DNA of 64,000 bases from JAHZMA01 sp965205905 (lineage in GTDB: Bacteria; Pseudomonadota; Alphaproteobacteria; JABAAW01; JAHZMA01): contig CBDBHZ010000011.1 in NCBI GenBank assembly GCA_965205905.1, positions 434,001-498,000 on the forward strand, in the 5' to 3' direction. How positions within the stretch are numbered: the stretch's first letter is position 1; each line of letters starts with the position of its first letter. The position numbers and the translations under genes were made by a program. The notes beneath the pieces were generated by a model, which saw nothing but the letters and a program-made list of their open reading frames with translations, had not been told where the DNA came from and did not search any database. Below, piece after piece: positions 17,585 through 25,946 of the stretch.

Positions 17585-17605
17585 GCTTTTTTTATCAAAA
17601 AAAGC
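17585..17605 (+). terminator. Weak AT-rich hairpin after dnaG
   Basis: GCTTTTTTT and AAAAAAAGC form a 9-bp inverted repeat around ATC, 11 bases after the dnaG stop. It could be a weak terminator or a processing site between dnaG and rpoD. The stem is almost all A-T, so strength is doubtful. Confidence 0.35.
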
Positions 17606-17758
17606 TAATTTTGTTACGGTAGCGAGTGTTTTACTCTTTTTCAATCTCTAGATAGTCAGGTTTTATAGGCGTGGTAAAAGAATATCTTTATTCAGGCACA
17701 GAAATTGCTGTTGATTCAACAAAATCAAATCTAGGTAATTCAACGTTAGGGGTAGGCA

Positions 17759-19741
17759 ATGGCAAGCGAAAATAGCAATATTGCAACAGAAAACGATTCT
17801 CATTTTGATTCTGCAAAGCAGGCGGTGAGTAATAAATTAATAAAAAAATTATCTACGATGGGTAAAGCGCGTGGTTTCGTTACGTTTGACGAGATAAACG
17901 GGCTGATTGATGATAGTGCCGATTCGGGCGAGCAGATGGAAGAAATTATGATGCGCCTCTCCGAATTAGGGGTTGAAGTTACCGAAGCTGATGCGAATGC
18001 CAGCGATAGCACGGCAAATACTGCCAAAAATATGGTCGCCGATAGTGGTGGCGGTAATATTTCTGATAATCAAAACCATACTGATGACCCCGTGCGTATG
18101 TATCTGCGCGAAATGGGTGCGGTGGAATTATTATCACGCGAAGGTGAAATCGCGATTGCCAAACGGATTGAATTTGGGCGCAAACAGGTGATTGAAACAT
18201 TGGCGCGTAGCCCCCTTACCATTCAAACAATGGGCGGTTGGTATGATGATATTATCAATGGTACGATTAGCTTGCGTGATATTGTTGATTTGCCCGCCTG
18301 CTGGCAATTATTGCCTGAAGAAAAACGTCAAGAATATGAGGCGATTCTTGCCACTGACCCCTCACAATTTGCAACAAATGTTGAAGAAGAAGATGATGCA
18401 GGTGTGCCAAAAAGTGATACCGATATTATTGAAGAAATTATTGAAGAAATTGTTGAGGAAGAGGCTGAGGAGAGCGATATTCCAATTCCGCTAACGGTGC
18501 TAGAAGATATGTTGCGCGAGCCGATTATGAGCGTGATTGATATTATCACCGAAAAATTTAATGATATGCGTTTGGTGCAAAATGAACGGCTAGAATTATT
18601 ACTTGATGGCAAGCCTGATATACCAAAATTGAGGACGAAATATGAGTCAATCCGCCATGAAATCGGCGAATTGATGATGAAATTTTGTCTCAATCATCAC
18701 ACTGTTGAAAAACTCACCGAAGATATGCTGACAATTTACCGCGATATTGTAACGATTGACGGCAAATTAGCGCGTAAAGCGATTGAATGCGGTGTAAAAG
18801 CCCCCGATTTTCGCAAAATCTATCTGGGTAACGAGCTGAAGCAAAACTGGTATGTTACCAATAAAAACAAAGCATGGGAGCGTTTTGGCTATCATGGCAA
18901 GCAAGATATTGATGATGCGCGCGAAAAATTATTGCAAATTATGTATAAAATCGTGATGCCTTTGCCCGAATTTCGCGATTTGGTGCAGCTGGTGCAAAGT
19001 GGCGAGAGGCAGGCAGGGCGTGCCAAACGCGAAATGATTGAGGCAAATTTACGGCTGGTGATTTCGATTGCCAAAAAATACACCAATCGTGGCTTACAAT
19101 TTTTGGATTTGATTCAAGAAGGCAATATCGGCTTGATGAAAGCGGTCGATAAATTTGAATATCGACGCGGTTATAAATTTTCAACCTATGCCACATGGTG
19201 GATACGGCAAGCCATTACCCGCTCGATTGCCGACCAAGCGCGGACGATTCGAATTCCAGTTCACATGATTGAAACCATCAATAAAATTCTTCGCACCACA
19301 CGGCAGATGCTACACGAAATTGGGCGCGAACCAACGCCTGAAGAATTATCAGAAAAACTGGAAATGCCACTTGAAAAAGTGCGTAAAGTTTTGAAAATCT
19401 CTAAAGAGCCGATTTCACTGGAAACGCCAATTGGCGATGAAGAAGATAGTTCTCTGGGTGATTTCATCGAAGATAAAAACGCTGTCTTGCCAACCGATGT
19501 AACCATACAGGGCAATCTAAAATCAATCGTTACAGGTATTTTAGGCTCGCTTACCCCGCGTGAAGAACGGGTGTTAAGAATGCGCTTTGGTATCGGCATG
19601 AATACCGACCATACATTAGAAGAAGTTGGTCAGCAATTTTCAGTTACCCGCGAACGCATCAGGCAGATTGAAGCCAAAGCGTTGCGGAAATTGAAACATC
19701 CATCGCGCTCGCGCAAATTAAAAAGTTTCCTTGATTCGTAA
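17759..19741 (+). CDS. rpoD: RNA polymerase primary sigma factor (sigma-70)
   Basis: RpoD directs transcription of housekeeping genes. The 660-residue protein has region 1.1 at the N-terminus, region 1.2 (DDPVRMYLREMGAVELLSRE), an acidic non-conserved region around residues 210-245, then regions 2.1-2.4 (ANLRLVISIAKKY, FSTYATWWIRQAITRSI), region 3 and the region 4 helix-turn-helix (TLEEVGQQFSVTRERIRQIE). It closes the yqeY-dnaG-rpoD group. The sequence just upstream of the ATG (TAGGGGTAGGCA) is purine-rich and provides a ribosome site. Confidence 0.98.
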   Translation: MASENSNIATENDSHFDSAKQAVSNKLIKKLSTMGKARGFVTFDEINGLIDDSADSGEQMEEIMMRLSELGVEVTEADANASDSTANTAKNMVADSGGGNISDNQNHTDDPVRMYLREMGAVELLSREGEIAIAKRIEFGRKQVIETLARSPLTIQTMGGWYDDIINGTISLRDIVDLPACWQLLPEEKRQEYEAILATDPSQFATNVEEEDDAGVPKSDTDIIEEIIEEIVEEEAEESDIPIPLTVLEDMLREPIMSVIDIITEKFNDMRLVQNERLELLLDGKPDIPKLRTKYESIRHEIGELMMKFCLNHHTVEKLTEDMLTIYRDIVTIDGKLARKAIECGVKAPDFRKIYLGNELKQNWYVTNKNKAWERFGYHGKQDIDDAREKLLQIMYKIVMPLPEFRDLVQLVQSGERQAGRAKREMIEANLRLVISIAKKYTNRGLQFLDLIQEGNIGLMKAVDKFEYRRGYKFSTYATWWIRQAITRSIADQARTIRIPVHMIETINKILRTTRQMLHEIGREPTPEELSEKLEMPLEKVRKVLKISKEPISLETPIGDEEDSSLGDFIEDKNAVLPTDVTIQGNLKSIVTGILGSLTPREERVLRMRFGIGMNTDHTLEEVGQQFSVTRERIRQIEAKALRKLKHPSRSRKLKSFLDS

Positions 19742-19790
19742 ACTCTTTTGCTTTTTACTGGTTTTGCCGTTAAAATCAAAACATGATTAA

Positions 19791-19865
19791 GGGCCCATAG
19801 CTCAATTTGGTTAGAGCATACCGCTCATAACGGTCAGGTTTCAGGTTCAAGTCCTGATGGGCCCA
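19791..19865 (+). tRNA. tRNA with CAT anticodon, probably tRNA-Ile2 (lysidine type)
   Basis: A full cloverleaf can be drawn: 7-bp acceptor stem GGGCCCA/TGGGCCC with discriminator A, D-stem GCTC/GAGC, anticodon loop CTCATAA with CAT, and T-stem TCAGG/CCTGA around TTCAAGT. CCA is not encoded. The anticodon stem has one mismatch at its outer pair (T-C). The acceptor stem and the overall pattern fit tRNA-Ile2, whose C34 must be changed to lysidine by TilS, which is encoded at 37160. Elongator tRNA-Met is the alternative; an initiator tRNA is excluded because the first pair G-C is matched. Confidence 0.88.
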
Positions 19866-19948
19866 TTTTATCCTTGAATCATGTGTTGGTTAGAGCATAC
19901 CACGTCATTAACGCGGTCATCTTTCACGTTCGCGTCCTGATGGGCCCA
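19866..19948 (+). repeat. tRNA-derived tandem repeat, copy A
   Basis: This 83-bp unit shares with the upstream tRNA the stretch TTGGTTAGAGCATACC and the 3' end GTCCTGATGGGCCCA, but the D-stem 5' half and anticodon region are changed. The anticodon-stem part is now ACCACG-TCATTAA-CGCGGT, a stem longer by two pairs (one A-C mismatch) with a 7-base loop retained. The T-arm is changed to ACG-TTCG-CGT. It is not a functional tRNA by these changes (T33 lost, no D-stem). Confidence 0.85.
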
Positions 19949-20032
19949 TTTACCCTTTGAATCATGGTGTTGGTTAGAGCATACCACGTCATTAACGCGG
20001 TCATGTTTCACGTTCGCGTCCTGATGGGCCCA
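19949..20032 (+). repeat. tRNA-derived tandem repeat, copy B
   Basis: Copy B is 84 bp and nearly identical to copy A, with a few differences in the first 20 bases and one C to G change after the hairpin. Because A and B share the same departures from the tRNA, they arose by duplication of an already diverged unit rather than by two separate copies of the tRNA. Confidence 0.85.
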
Positions 20033-20129
20033 TTTCCTTAATTATCGGTATTGGTTAGAGCATACCACTTTATAAATGCGGTCAGGCTTAGGTTGACAAA
20101 GAAATATCATGATGATACTGATTATCCCA
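20033..20129 (+). repeat. tRNA-derived tandem repeat, copy C (decayed)
   Basis: Copy C keeps TTGGTTAGAGCATACCA and GCGGTCAGGCTTAGGTT, then contains about 13 extra bases and ends in a degraded ACTGATTATCCCA. It is closer to the tRNA than A and B in GGTCAGG. The remaining 30 bases before the next gene show no further copy. Confidence 0.7.
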
Positions 20130-20161
20130 TCATTTAATAAACATCAGAGCTAGTCTAAAAA

Positions 20162-20980
20162 ATGCAACTTAATCATGTCATTAATGCAATATATAGTAAA
20201 TTGAGGCGCGACGGTTTGCTTAAAACTGTTTTTGCTATTATAAAATATGTCATTTTTTTCAATCAACGACATAAATATCACAAGATGCTAAAATTACAAC
20301 ATCACAACAAAATGTTAAAATATAACAAGATGCTAAATCTTACATCAAACAAAGATAAATTTACGCAAATTCATCAAAATAATTTATGGCAAAGTGAGGA
20401 ATCTGTTAGTGGGGTAGGTTCTGAGATTGATTATACTAAAAATTTACGTGCTGAAATTCCAAAAATAGTGAATCAATTTAGTATAAAAAAAATGGTTGAT
20501 GCTCCTTGTGGTGATTTTAATTGGATGCAGCATCTCTTGTCTAAAACACCAATTAAATATCATGGGTTTGATATTGTTGATGGTCTTGTGGCTGAAAACA
20601 ATAAAAATTTTGCTACTGATAATATAGAATTTTCTGTCGCAGATATATGCAATGATAAATTGCCAGATTGCGATTTACTAATGGTGCGCGACTGTTTGTT
20701 TCATCTTTGTTATGATGATATTAACCGCTTTTTAAGTCATCTTGCACAATGTGACTATAAATATCTTTTCACGACGACGCATATCATTACCAGTGAACAA
20801 AATTTTGTTAATAAAGATATTGTTACAGGTGATTTTAGGCTTATTAATTTATTTGAAAAACCGTTTATCTTTGCAAAAGATAAAGTGCTTCACGAAGTGA
20901 TTGATTATATTGATGGTGAGCCACCGCGTGTGATGGTTTTATTAGCAAAACAAAATGTGCCAACAAGCCTTGATAGGTAA
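20162..20980 (+). CDS. Class I SAM-dependent methyltransferase, probably acquired
   Basis: This 272-residue protein has a Rossmann SAM-binding motif MVDAPCGDFNW near residue 115-125 and the acidic second motif YHGFDIVDG, then DLLMVRDCLFHL. Its N-terminal 60 residues are basic and contain three similar HKMLKL/NKMLKY/NKMLNL units. Similar small methyltransferases occur in polysaccharide and LPS clusters, but nothing of that kind is next to it, so the substrate is unknown. The gene is visibly more AT-rich than its neighbours and sits alone beside a tRNA, which suggests acquisition. Confidence 0.7.
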   Translation: MQLNHVINAIYSKLRRDGLLKTVFAIIKYVIFFNQRHKYHKMLKLQHHNKMLKYNKMLNLTSNKDKFTQIHQNNLWQSEESVSGVGSEIDYTKNLRAEIPKIVNQFSIKKMVDAPCGDFNWMQHLLSKTPIKYHGFDIVDGLVAENNKNFATDNIEFSVADICNDKLPDCDLLMVRDCLFHLCYDDINRFLSHLAQCDYKYLFTTTHIITSEQNFVNKDIVTGDFRLINLFEKPFIFAKDKVLHEVIDYIDGEPPRVMVLLAKQNVPTSLDR

Positions 20981-21020
20981 TAAAATTAGTCATTCTTACG
21001 AATATTTATTTTCAACATAT

Positions 21021-21371
21021 TTAAGCCGCGATTAATTGCTGTTCATCCATATTGTGATAAGGAGTTTCATATTGTTTGAGGCAGCGAATTTTAAGCGAGA
21101 GATATTGACTTTCACTTGGCTGGCTCAAAAATAACACATTTTTACCAATATTATCAGCAGCTTGCATGATTTGCGTGAGCTGCGTATCAGATAGATAGTG
21201 CATATCATAACAATCAGCATCACGGCTGATATGCTTCATAAAGCCATCAATGATATGGTCGCCACGATAAATAACGATATTGTTACGCTTCATTAAATTA
21301 AGGGCTTCAAACGATAAATCCTTTGATAAATTCTCTGGATTTTTTGGTAAAGTGATGAGATAAATAGACAT
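21021..21371 (-). CDS. Half-length protein resembling the N-terminus of tetrapyrrole methylases
   Basis: I do not recognise this as a named family. The 116 residues align by eye with the first ~95 residues of the neighbouring CobM: MSIYLITLPKNPENL against MTVYFIGAGPGAPDL, then ALNLMKRNNIVIYRGDHI against AVNIMQQCQMVIYAGSLI, and a final LFLSQPSESQYLS against ARLHSGDPSLYG. The glycine-rich SAM loop (GAGPG) and the GDP motif are lost, and the C-terminal half is missing, so it should not be a methylase. It has its own promoter and a good AGGAG site, so it is probably expressed. Confidence 0.6.
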   Translation of the reverse strand: MSIYLITLPKNPENLSKDLSFEALNLMKRNNIVIYRGDHIIDGFMKHISRDADCYDMHYLSDTQLTQIMQAADNIGKNVLFLSQPSESQYLSLKIRCLKQYETPYHNMDEQQLIAA

Positions 21372-21403
21372 TGTTTTCTCCTGTCAAAATAAATGATAGG
21401 GTA

Positions 21404-21432
21404 AAAGTAACAAAATATTAATTATTTGTCAA
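21404..21432 (-). promoter_or_regulatory. Promoter with palindromic spacer before the half-methylase gene
   Basis: On the minus strand a perfect -35 TTGACA (21427-21432) and a poor -10 TACTTT (21404-21409) are separated by 17 bases. An imperfect palindrome of about 20 bases (ACAAATAATTAATATTTTGT) lies in the spacer and could be an operator. Confidence 0.5.
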
Positions 21433-21461
21433 CATATTTTTAATATATTATTAGTTTTTTA

Positions 21462-22223
21462 CTATTTTTCTTTTTCACGCAACACATGATGGTGGTTTTT
21501 ATCGTAAAGATGGCTGGGTGTAACATCTTGCGCACCCAATACATGCCCAACAAAAATGAGTGCAGTACGGGTAAAACCCGCTTTTTTCACTTTTTGACGA
21601 ATATCTGTTAATGTTCCCTTAATATATTGTTCATCAGCCCAGCTGGCGCGATAGGCGATATAGCAGGGGCAATCAGCACCATAATAAGGGGTGAGAGTTT
21701 TGACAATATTGGCGAGATTATTGATGGATAAATGAATTGCTAATGTGGCACGGCTTTTGGCAAAATTTTCTAATGTCTCATGTTCGGGCATGGAAGATGC
21801 GCGAATCGCGGTGCGGGTAAGAATCACGCTTTGCGAAATATCTGGCAGGGTTAACTCTTGCTGTAATGTTGCCGCCGCCGCACTATAGGCGGTAACACCT
21901 GCAACCACCTCAAACGGGATATTATTGGCGCGCAACACATCCATTTGTTCGGTGGTTGCACCATAAAGCGATGGGTCGCCTGAATGCAAACGGGCAATAT
22001 CTTGATTTTGTTGATGCGCGTTCAATATCAAATCGGTGATTTGTTCCAAATGCAAAGGCGCGCTATCGTGAATCTCGGCATTTTTTGGCGCATGTTGCAA
22101 AATTTCTTGAGGAATCAATGAACCCGCATAAATCACCATCTGGCATTGTTGCATGATGTTGACCGCGCGTAAGGTGATTAAATCAGGTGCGCCCGGTCCT
22201 GCACCTATAAAATAAACTGTCAT
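21462..22223 (-). CDS. cobM: Precorrin-4 / cobalt-precorrin-4 C11-methyltransferase
   Basis: CobM (CbiF) methylates C11 of the contracting corrin ring. The 253-residue protein begins with the SAM-binding VYFIGAGPGAPDLITLRA and has the conserved LHSGDPSLYGA near residue 80 and VVAGVTAYSAAAA near 105, as in the family. Its ATG overlaps the stop of the cbiG-cobJ gene (ATGA). It is the last core gene of the cbiX-cobH-cobL-cobI-cobJ-cobM operon. Confidence 0.95.
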   Translation of the reverse strand: MTVYFIGAGPGAPDLITLRAVNIMQQCQMVIYAGSLIPQEILQHAPKNAEIHDSAPLHLEQITDLILNAHQQNQDIARLHSGDPSLYGATTEQMDVLRANNIPFEVVAGVTAYSAAAATLQQELTLPDISQSVILTRTAIRASSMPEHETLENFAKSRATLAIHLSINNLANIVKTLTPYYGADCPCYIAYRASWADEQYIKGTLTDIRQKVKKAGFTRTALIFVGHVLGAQDVTPSHLYDKNHHHVLREKEK

Positions 22224-24010
22224 TCTTTTTCCTCTTTACTATCCCATTTTTTATCATAACCACGTGGCGTAAACACATATTTATCACCTAAAATACTGGT
22301 TTGTGATGCGCCAATCATCACAATACAAAACATATCCACGCTTTCACTATCAAAATCTGTCAAATTGCTGATGATGATGCTTTCATCAGCACGCCCCAAA
22401 TTACGCCCGACCATAATCGGCGTATCGGCAGGGCGATATGTCTTCAAAATATCAATCGCTTCTGGCAAAATATCACGCCTTTTTTGGCTTTGCGGATTAT
22501 AGAAACTGATGACAAAATCGCCTTGTGCGGCGGCGGTGATTCGCTGAATAATCGTGGCGCGTGGGGTCAGCAAATCAGAAAGCGAAATCGCACAAAAATC
22601 ATGCCCCATCGGTGCGCCAACCCTTGCCGCTAACATCTGCATCGCGGTGATGCCCGGAATCACCTCCATCATCGGTAAGCGATTTGGGGAGAGCTTTTTC
22701 GCCTGTTCCATCACCAATGTTGCCAGCGCATAAATGCCAGCATCGCCCGAAGCCAGCAAGGCGGTCTGATGCCCGTTCATCGCCTCATCAAGCGCGATTT
22801 GGGCGCGTTCAATCTCTTGCCCTAATGGCAGTGCAATAAAATTGGCATGGGGGAATTTTGCTTTCACCATATCCAAATAAAGCTGATAACCAATGATGGT
22901 ATCGGCTTTGGCTAATGCCGAATCGGCACGGGGCAGGCGATAATCTGCATCACCCGGTCCTAGCCCGATAATATATAAAAAACCACCTTTTTTGCCGTTT
23001 AATTGCGGATTATCAAGCAAAACCTCAACAGTCGCATTTTTGATGGCGATGGCACAGGTGGCATGGGTATTTTTGATTTTCTCGCAACATAATGTGGCAT
23101 CATCACCTGCCAATAATAAAGCTGATGCTTCGCAAACTGATGGCGTGCCAACTTCTTGTTTCACAATATCGGAAGGGTTCGGCACATTGATATGTTGCAA
23201 TTCATCATTGCTAAAAAAGCGTAATGGCTTGCCTAAAATATCAGCGATATGATGCAAGGCAGGTTCATTTTGCTTCACATTAATCGAGCTTAACGCCACC
23301 AAACTTTGCGGTAAGATATTGATTTTTTCGCAAGCCTGATGCAATAAATCAAGCGATTCGCATTTATCAGCATTGCGAATAAAGCCTAAACCCGCAAATA
23401 AAACGGGAGGGATAATATGCAGTTTTTTCATATTATCAGGAATGAATGGGCTGATGATAATATCCGCGATTTTGGCATTATCAACCTGCTTCAGTTGCGA
23501 TTTTTCAGCACCGATGATGTGCAAATAGGCAGTGAGATAGCAATCCTTATCGGCAAAGATTGTTAGCGCCTCACCTTGTTGTAATTTGTGATAGCATTGT
23601 TTTAACGCATCAGCAGATGCAGGATTAACCAGCCAGCCATTTGGTGATTCTTGGGGCAAATCATCAAGCGCAGGATAATTTGTCTGGCGGTGAGGTAAAT
23701 TTAACTGCCATAAATCTGCAAGCTTTTTGGCAAGCCTGTAGCCACCATGATGCCCACCAAGCAATGTGATAATGGTGCTATTATTTGGCGTTCCGATAAT
23801 CGCTAATACAGGCGAATCACTCCATTTATCACTCAATAAAGGTGCTAATTGGCGGATGAGAATCGCAGGATTGCAAAAGCCGATAATTGGTGTTTTTTCT
23901 TGAAAGGCACGGCGTAAAGATTGTTTATCACTTATTAACTGATGGGCTTCGGGGTAGGCATCACAACATTCAGGGTGCTGATTCGATGGGTGGTAAAAAC
24001 AGATGCTCAT
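22220..24010 (-). CDS. cobJ: CbiG-CobJ fusion: cobalt-precorrin-5A hydrolase plus precorrin-3B C17-methyltransferase
   Basis: The 596-residue protein carries two enzymes. Residues 1 to about 330 resemble CbiG: a central part with LLGGHHGGYRLAKKLA and a C-terminal CbiG/CobE domain with LFAGLGFIRNADKCESLDLL. From about residue 345 comes a complete CobJ/CbiH methylase with YIIGLGPGDADYRLPRAD, ALLASGDAGIYALA and VIPGITAMQMLAARVGAP. CobJ/CbiH methylates C17 with ring contraction; CbiG opens the delta-lactone and releases acetaldehyde in the cobalt-early route. Start and stop overlap the neighbouring cobI and cobM genes by four bases. Confidence 0.9.
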   Translation of the reverse strand: MSICFYHPSNQHPECCDAYPEAHQLISDKQSLRRAFQEKTPIIGFCNPAILIRQLAPLLSDKWSDSPVLAIIGTPNNSTIITLLGGHHGGYRLAKKLADLWQLNLPHRQTNYPALDDLPQESPNGWLVNPASADALKQCYHKLQQGEALTIFADKDCYLTAYLHIIGAEKSQLKQVDNAKIADIIISPFIPDNMKKLHIIPPVLFAGLGFIRNADKCESLDLLHQACEKINILPQSLVALSSINVKQNEPALHHIADILGKPLRFFSNDELQHINVPNPSDIVKQEVGTPSVCEASALLLAGDDATLCCEKIKNTHATCAIAIKNATVEVLLDNPQLNGKKGGFLYIIGLGPGDADYRLPRADSALAKADTIIGYQLYLDMVKAKFPHANFIALPLGQEIERAQIALDEAMNGHQTALLASGDAGIYALATLVMEQAKKLSPNRLPMMEVIPGITAMQMLAARVGAPMGHDFCAISLSDLLTPRATIIQRITAAAQGDFVISFYNPQSQKRRDILPEAIDILKTYRPADTPIMVGRNLGRADESIIISNLTDFDSESVDMFCIVMIGASQTSILGDKYVFTPRGYDKKWDSKEEKE

Positions 24011-24735
24011 GATGTTTTTTCGTTTCTAATAATCACCAGTGAGAAATAGGGCGCATGGCTGAAATCAGCATCGCGCATGGCGATTATTTTTTGTTGGGGC
24101 AGGCTGGCATATTCAATATAATCGGCATCATCAAGCAGATTCATGTCTGTCAATAAATCGCGCAATGCAGCAAATCGGGAGGCAATTTTCATAATGATGG
24201 TAACGGGCGATGCGGCAATTTTTGCCTTGAAATCATCATCAATCACAAGCGCAGGAATAATCAGCATCGGCTCTGATTGCCGTGCCAGTGGTTTTTGCAT
24301 ATTGGCGGCGGAACATAAAATTGATGAAATGCCGGGTATCACGATTATTTCATGGGGCGGTTCTAAATGCGCCATCTGGCTTTGCAGTGATTCGAATAAA
24401 TAAGTGAATGAGCCATAGATGAAAGGGTCGCCCTCACACAGAATCGCCACATCTTTTCCCTGCGCGGCATGAATGATAATTTGCTGGGCAGCTGAAGCAT
24501 AAATCGAATCGGTGAGCGTTCTATCTTCAGTGATTTGCATCGGCAATGAAATCGGTAATTCTATTTTTTGTGTCCATTGCTTTAGCCAAAAATCAGCAAT
24601 TCTCCTCACAAAAGAAGTGCCATTTTCGGGCGCAGGATAGGCAATCACTGGCACATTTTGTAAAATATCACGCGCTTTAACCGTTATTAATTCCGCATCG
24701 CCCGGTCCCATGCCAATTCCGTAAATTTTTGCCAT
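24007..24735 (-). CDS. cobI: Precorrin-2 / cobalt-precorrin-2 C20-methyltransferase
   Basis: CobI (CbiL) methylates C20 of precorrin-2 or its cobalt form. The start IYGIGMGPGDAELITVKA is the methylase SAM loop; ILCEGDPFIYGSFTYLFE near residue 100 and VIPGISSILCSAA near 130 are the other family motifs. The 242-residue length is normal. It overlaps the genes on both sides by one to four bases. Confidence 0.94.
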   Translation of the reverse strand: MAKIYGIGMGPGDAELITVKARDILQNVPVIAYPAPENGTSFVRRIADFWLKQWTQKIELPISLPMQITEDRTLTDSIYASAAQQIIIHAAQGKDVAILCEGDPFIYGSFTYLFESLQSQMAHLEPPHEIIVIPGISSILCSAANMQKPLARQSEPMLIIPALVIDDDFKAKIAASPVTIIMKIASRFAALRDLLTDMNLLDDADYIEYASLPQQKIIAMRDADFSHAPYFSLVIIRNEKTS

Positions 24736-25946
24736 TATGGTTTCTCATATGAATATTGCAGTAATTCCATTTGCGGCTTAAAGCCATGAAAATTGCCGAT
24801 TTTTTGATGGTTGGCAGTGGCGATTTTCACCAAATTACCCTGTTGAGTCGCAAGATTAATTAAAATCTGTTGGCTCTCTAATGTAACCGCGTGAATCACC
24901 AGCCTGCCTCCTTGCTTAAGATGCGTCAGGCATTTTTTTATCAGATTTTCGGTAAGACCGCCACCGATAAAAATCGCATCTGGTGGGGGTAAATCGGAAA
25001 GCCTGTGCTGAAAATCACCCTCGTAAACGCTTATATCAGGATTGCCCCATTGTTTGATATTTTCATGCAAATGCTGTAATTGCGTTTCATCTTGTTCAAA
25101 CGCGATGGCAGTGCCGCCCGCCCGCGCCCATTCTATCGCCACCGCACCCGTGCCAGCACCTAAATCCCATAATAAAGCATCCTTGTGAGGCTTTAATTTG
25201 GCAATGGCTGATGCCCGCGCCTGTTGCTTGGTGATTTTACCACCATGCTGATAGCAATCATCGGGCAAGCCTGCTTGGGTTGATTGCCAGTTACCGATAT
25301 TATCACCAATTTGCAGGGCGATGACGGTTAAATCTGGGACTGTTAAATCGGGAACATTTATATCACCATCAAAACTCTGTATCTGCTCTTTTGTCTCACT
25401 CCCTAAATGCGATAATAAAGTGATGTTGATATTGTTAACGCCACGCATTTGCAGATAGGCGTGTAATTTTTTAGGGCTATCACCATCATGGGCGAGCAAC
25501 AGAATTTTTTGATTCGGCTGCAAATACGGATTGATGATATGTAACTCTCTGCCATGTAAAGTGAGGCATTTTACCTGATGTTGCGCCCATTTTAGACGCG
25601 ATAATGATAGCGTAAACGCGCTTAACCATGGTATGATTCGCATCTCATCATCACTAAAATGACGCGCCAATGTAACGCCAATGCCAAAACTCATCGGGTC
25701 GCCACTGGCAAGCACCACCACATTTTTACCGCGATAATCTTTAATCAGTTTAATGGTATCTTCAAGCGGAGATAGCCATTGTTGCCTCTTTTGTTGTTGG
25801 GGGGTAGAGATATTTTCTGGCAACATGGCAAGATGGCGCGCCCCGCCAACGATAAAATCAGCATTGCGGATAATCGCACGCGCTTCTGGCAGTAAGGCAT
25901 CAAAACCCTCTTCGCCAATGCCGATAATATTAAGCCAATTTTTCAT
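24735..25946 (-). CDS. cobL: Precorrin-6Y C5,15-methyltransferase (decarboxylating), CbiE-CbiT fusion
   Basis: CobL methylates C5 and C15 and removes the C12 acetate carboxyl group. The N-terminal half (to about residue 210) is the CbiE methylase (IIGIGEEGFDAL, VVVLASGDPMSFGIG). The C-terminal half is CbiT, a class I methyltransferase (LLWDLGAGTGAVAIEWARAG near residue 256 and PDAIFIGGGLTENLIKKCL). Both catalytic parts look intact. Overlaps with cobI and cobH place it in the same translational unit. Confidence 0.95.
   Translation of the reverse strand: MKNWLNIIGIGEEGFDALLPEARAIIRNADFIVGGARHLAMLPENISTPQQQKRQQWLSPLEDTIKLIKDYRGKNVVVLASGDPMSFGIGVTLARHFSDDEMRIIPWLSAFTLSLSRLKWAQHQVKCLTLHGRELHIINPYLQPNQKILLLAHDGDSPKKLHAYLQMRGVNNINITLLSHLGSETKEQIQSFDGDINVPDLTVPDLTVIALQIGDNIGNWQSTQAGLPDDCYQHGGKITKQQARASAIAKLKPHKDALLWDLGAGTGAVAIEWARAGGTAIAFEQDETQLQHLHENIKQWGNPDISVYEGDFQHRLSDLPPPDAIFIGGGLTENLIKKCLTHLKQGGRLVIHAVTLESQQILINLATQQGNLVKIATANHQKIGNFHGFKPQMELLQYSYEKP

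Noticed and set aside
19866..20129. Additional functional tRNA genes
   Set aside because: The units lack a D-stem 5' half, T33 and a paired T-stem, so they cannot be normal tRNAs.
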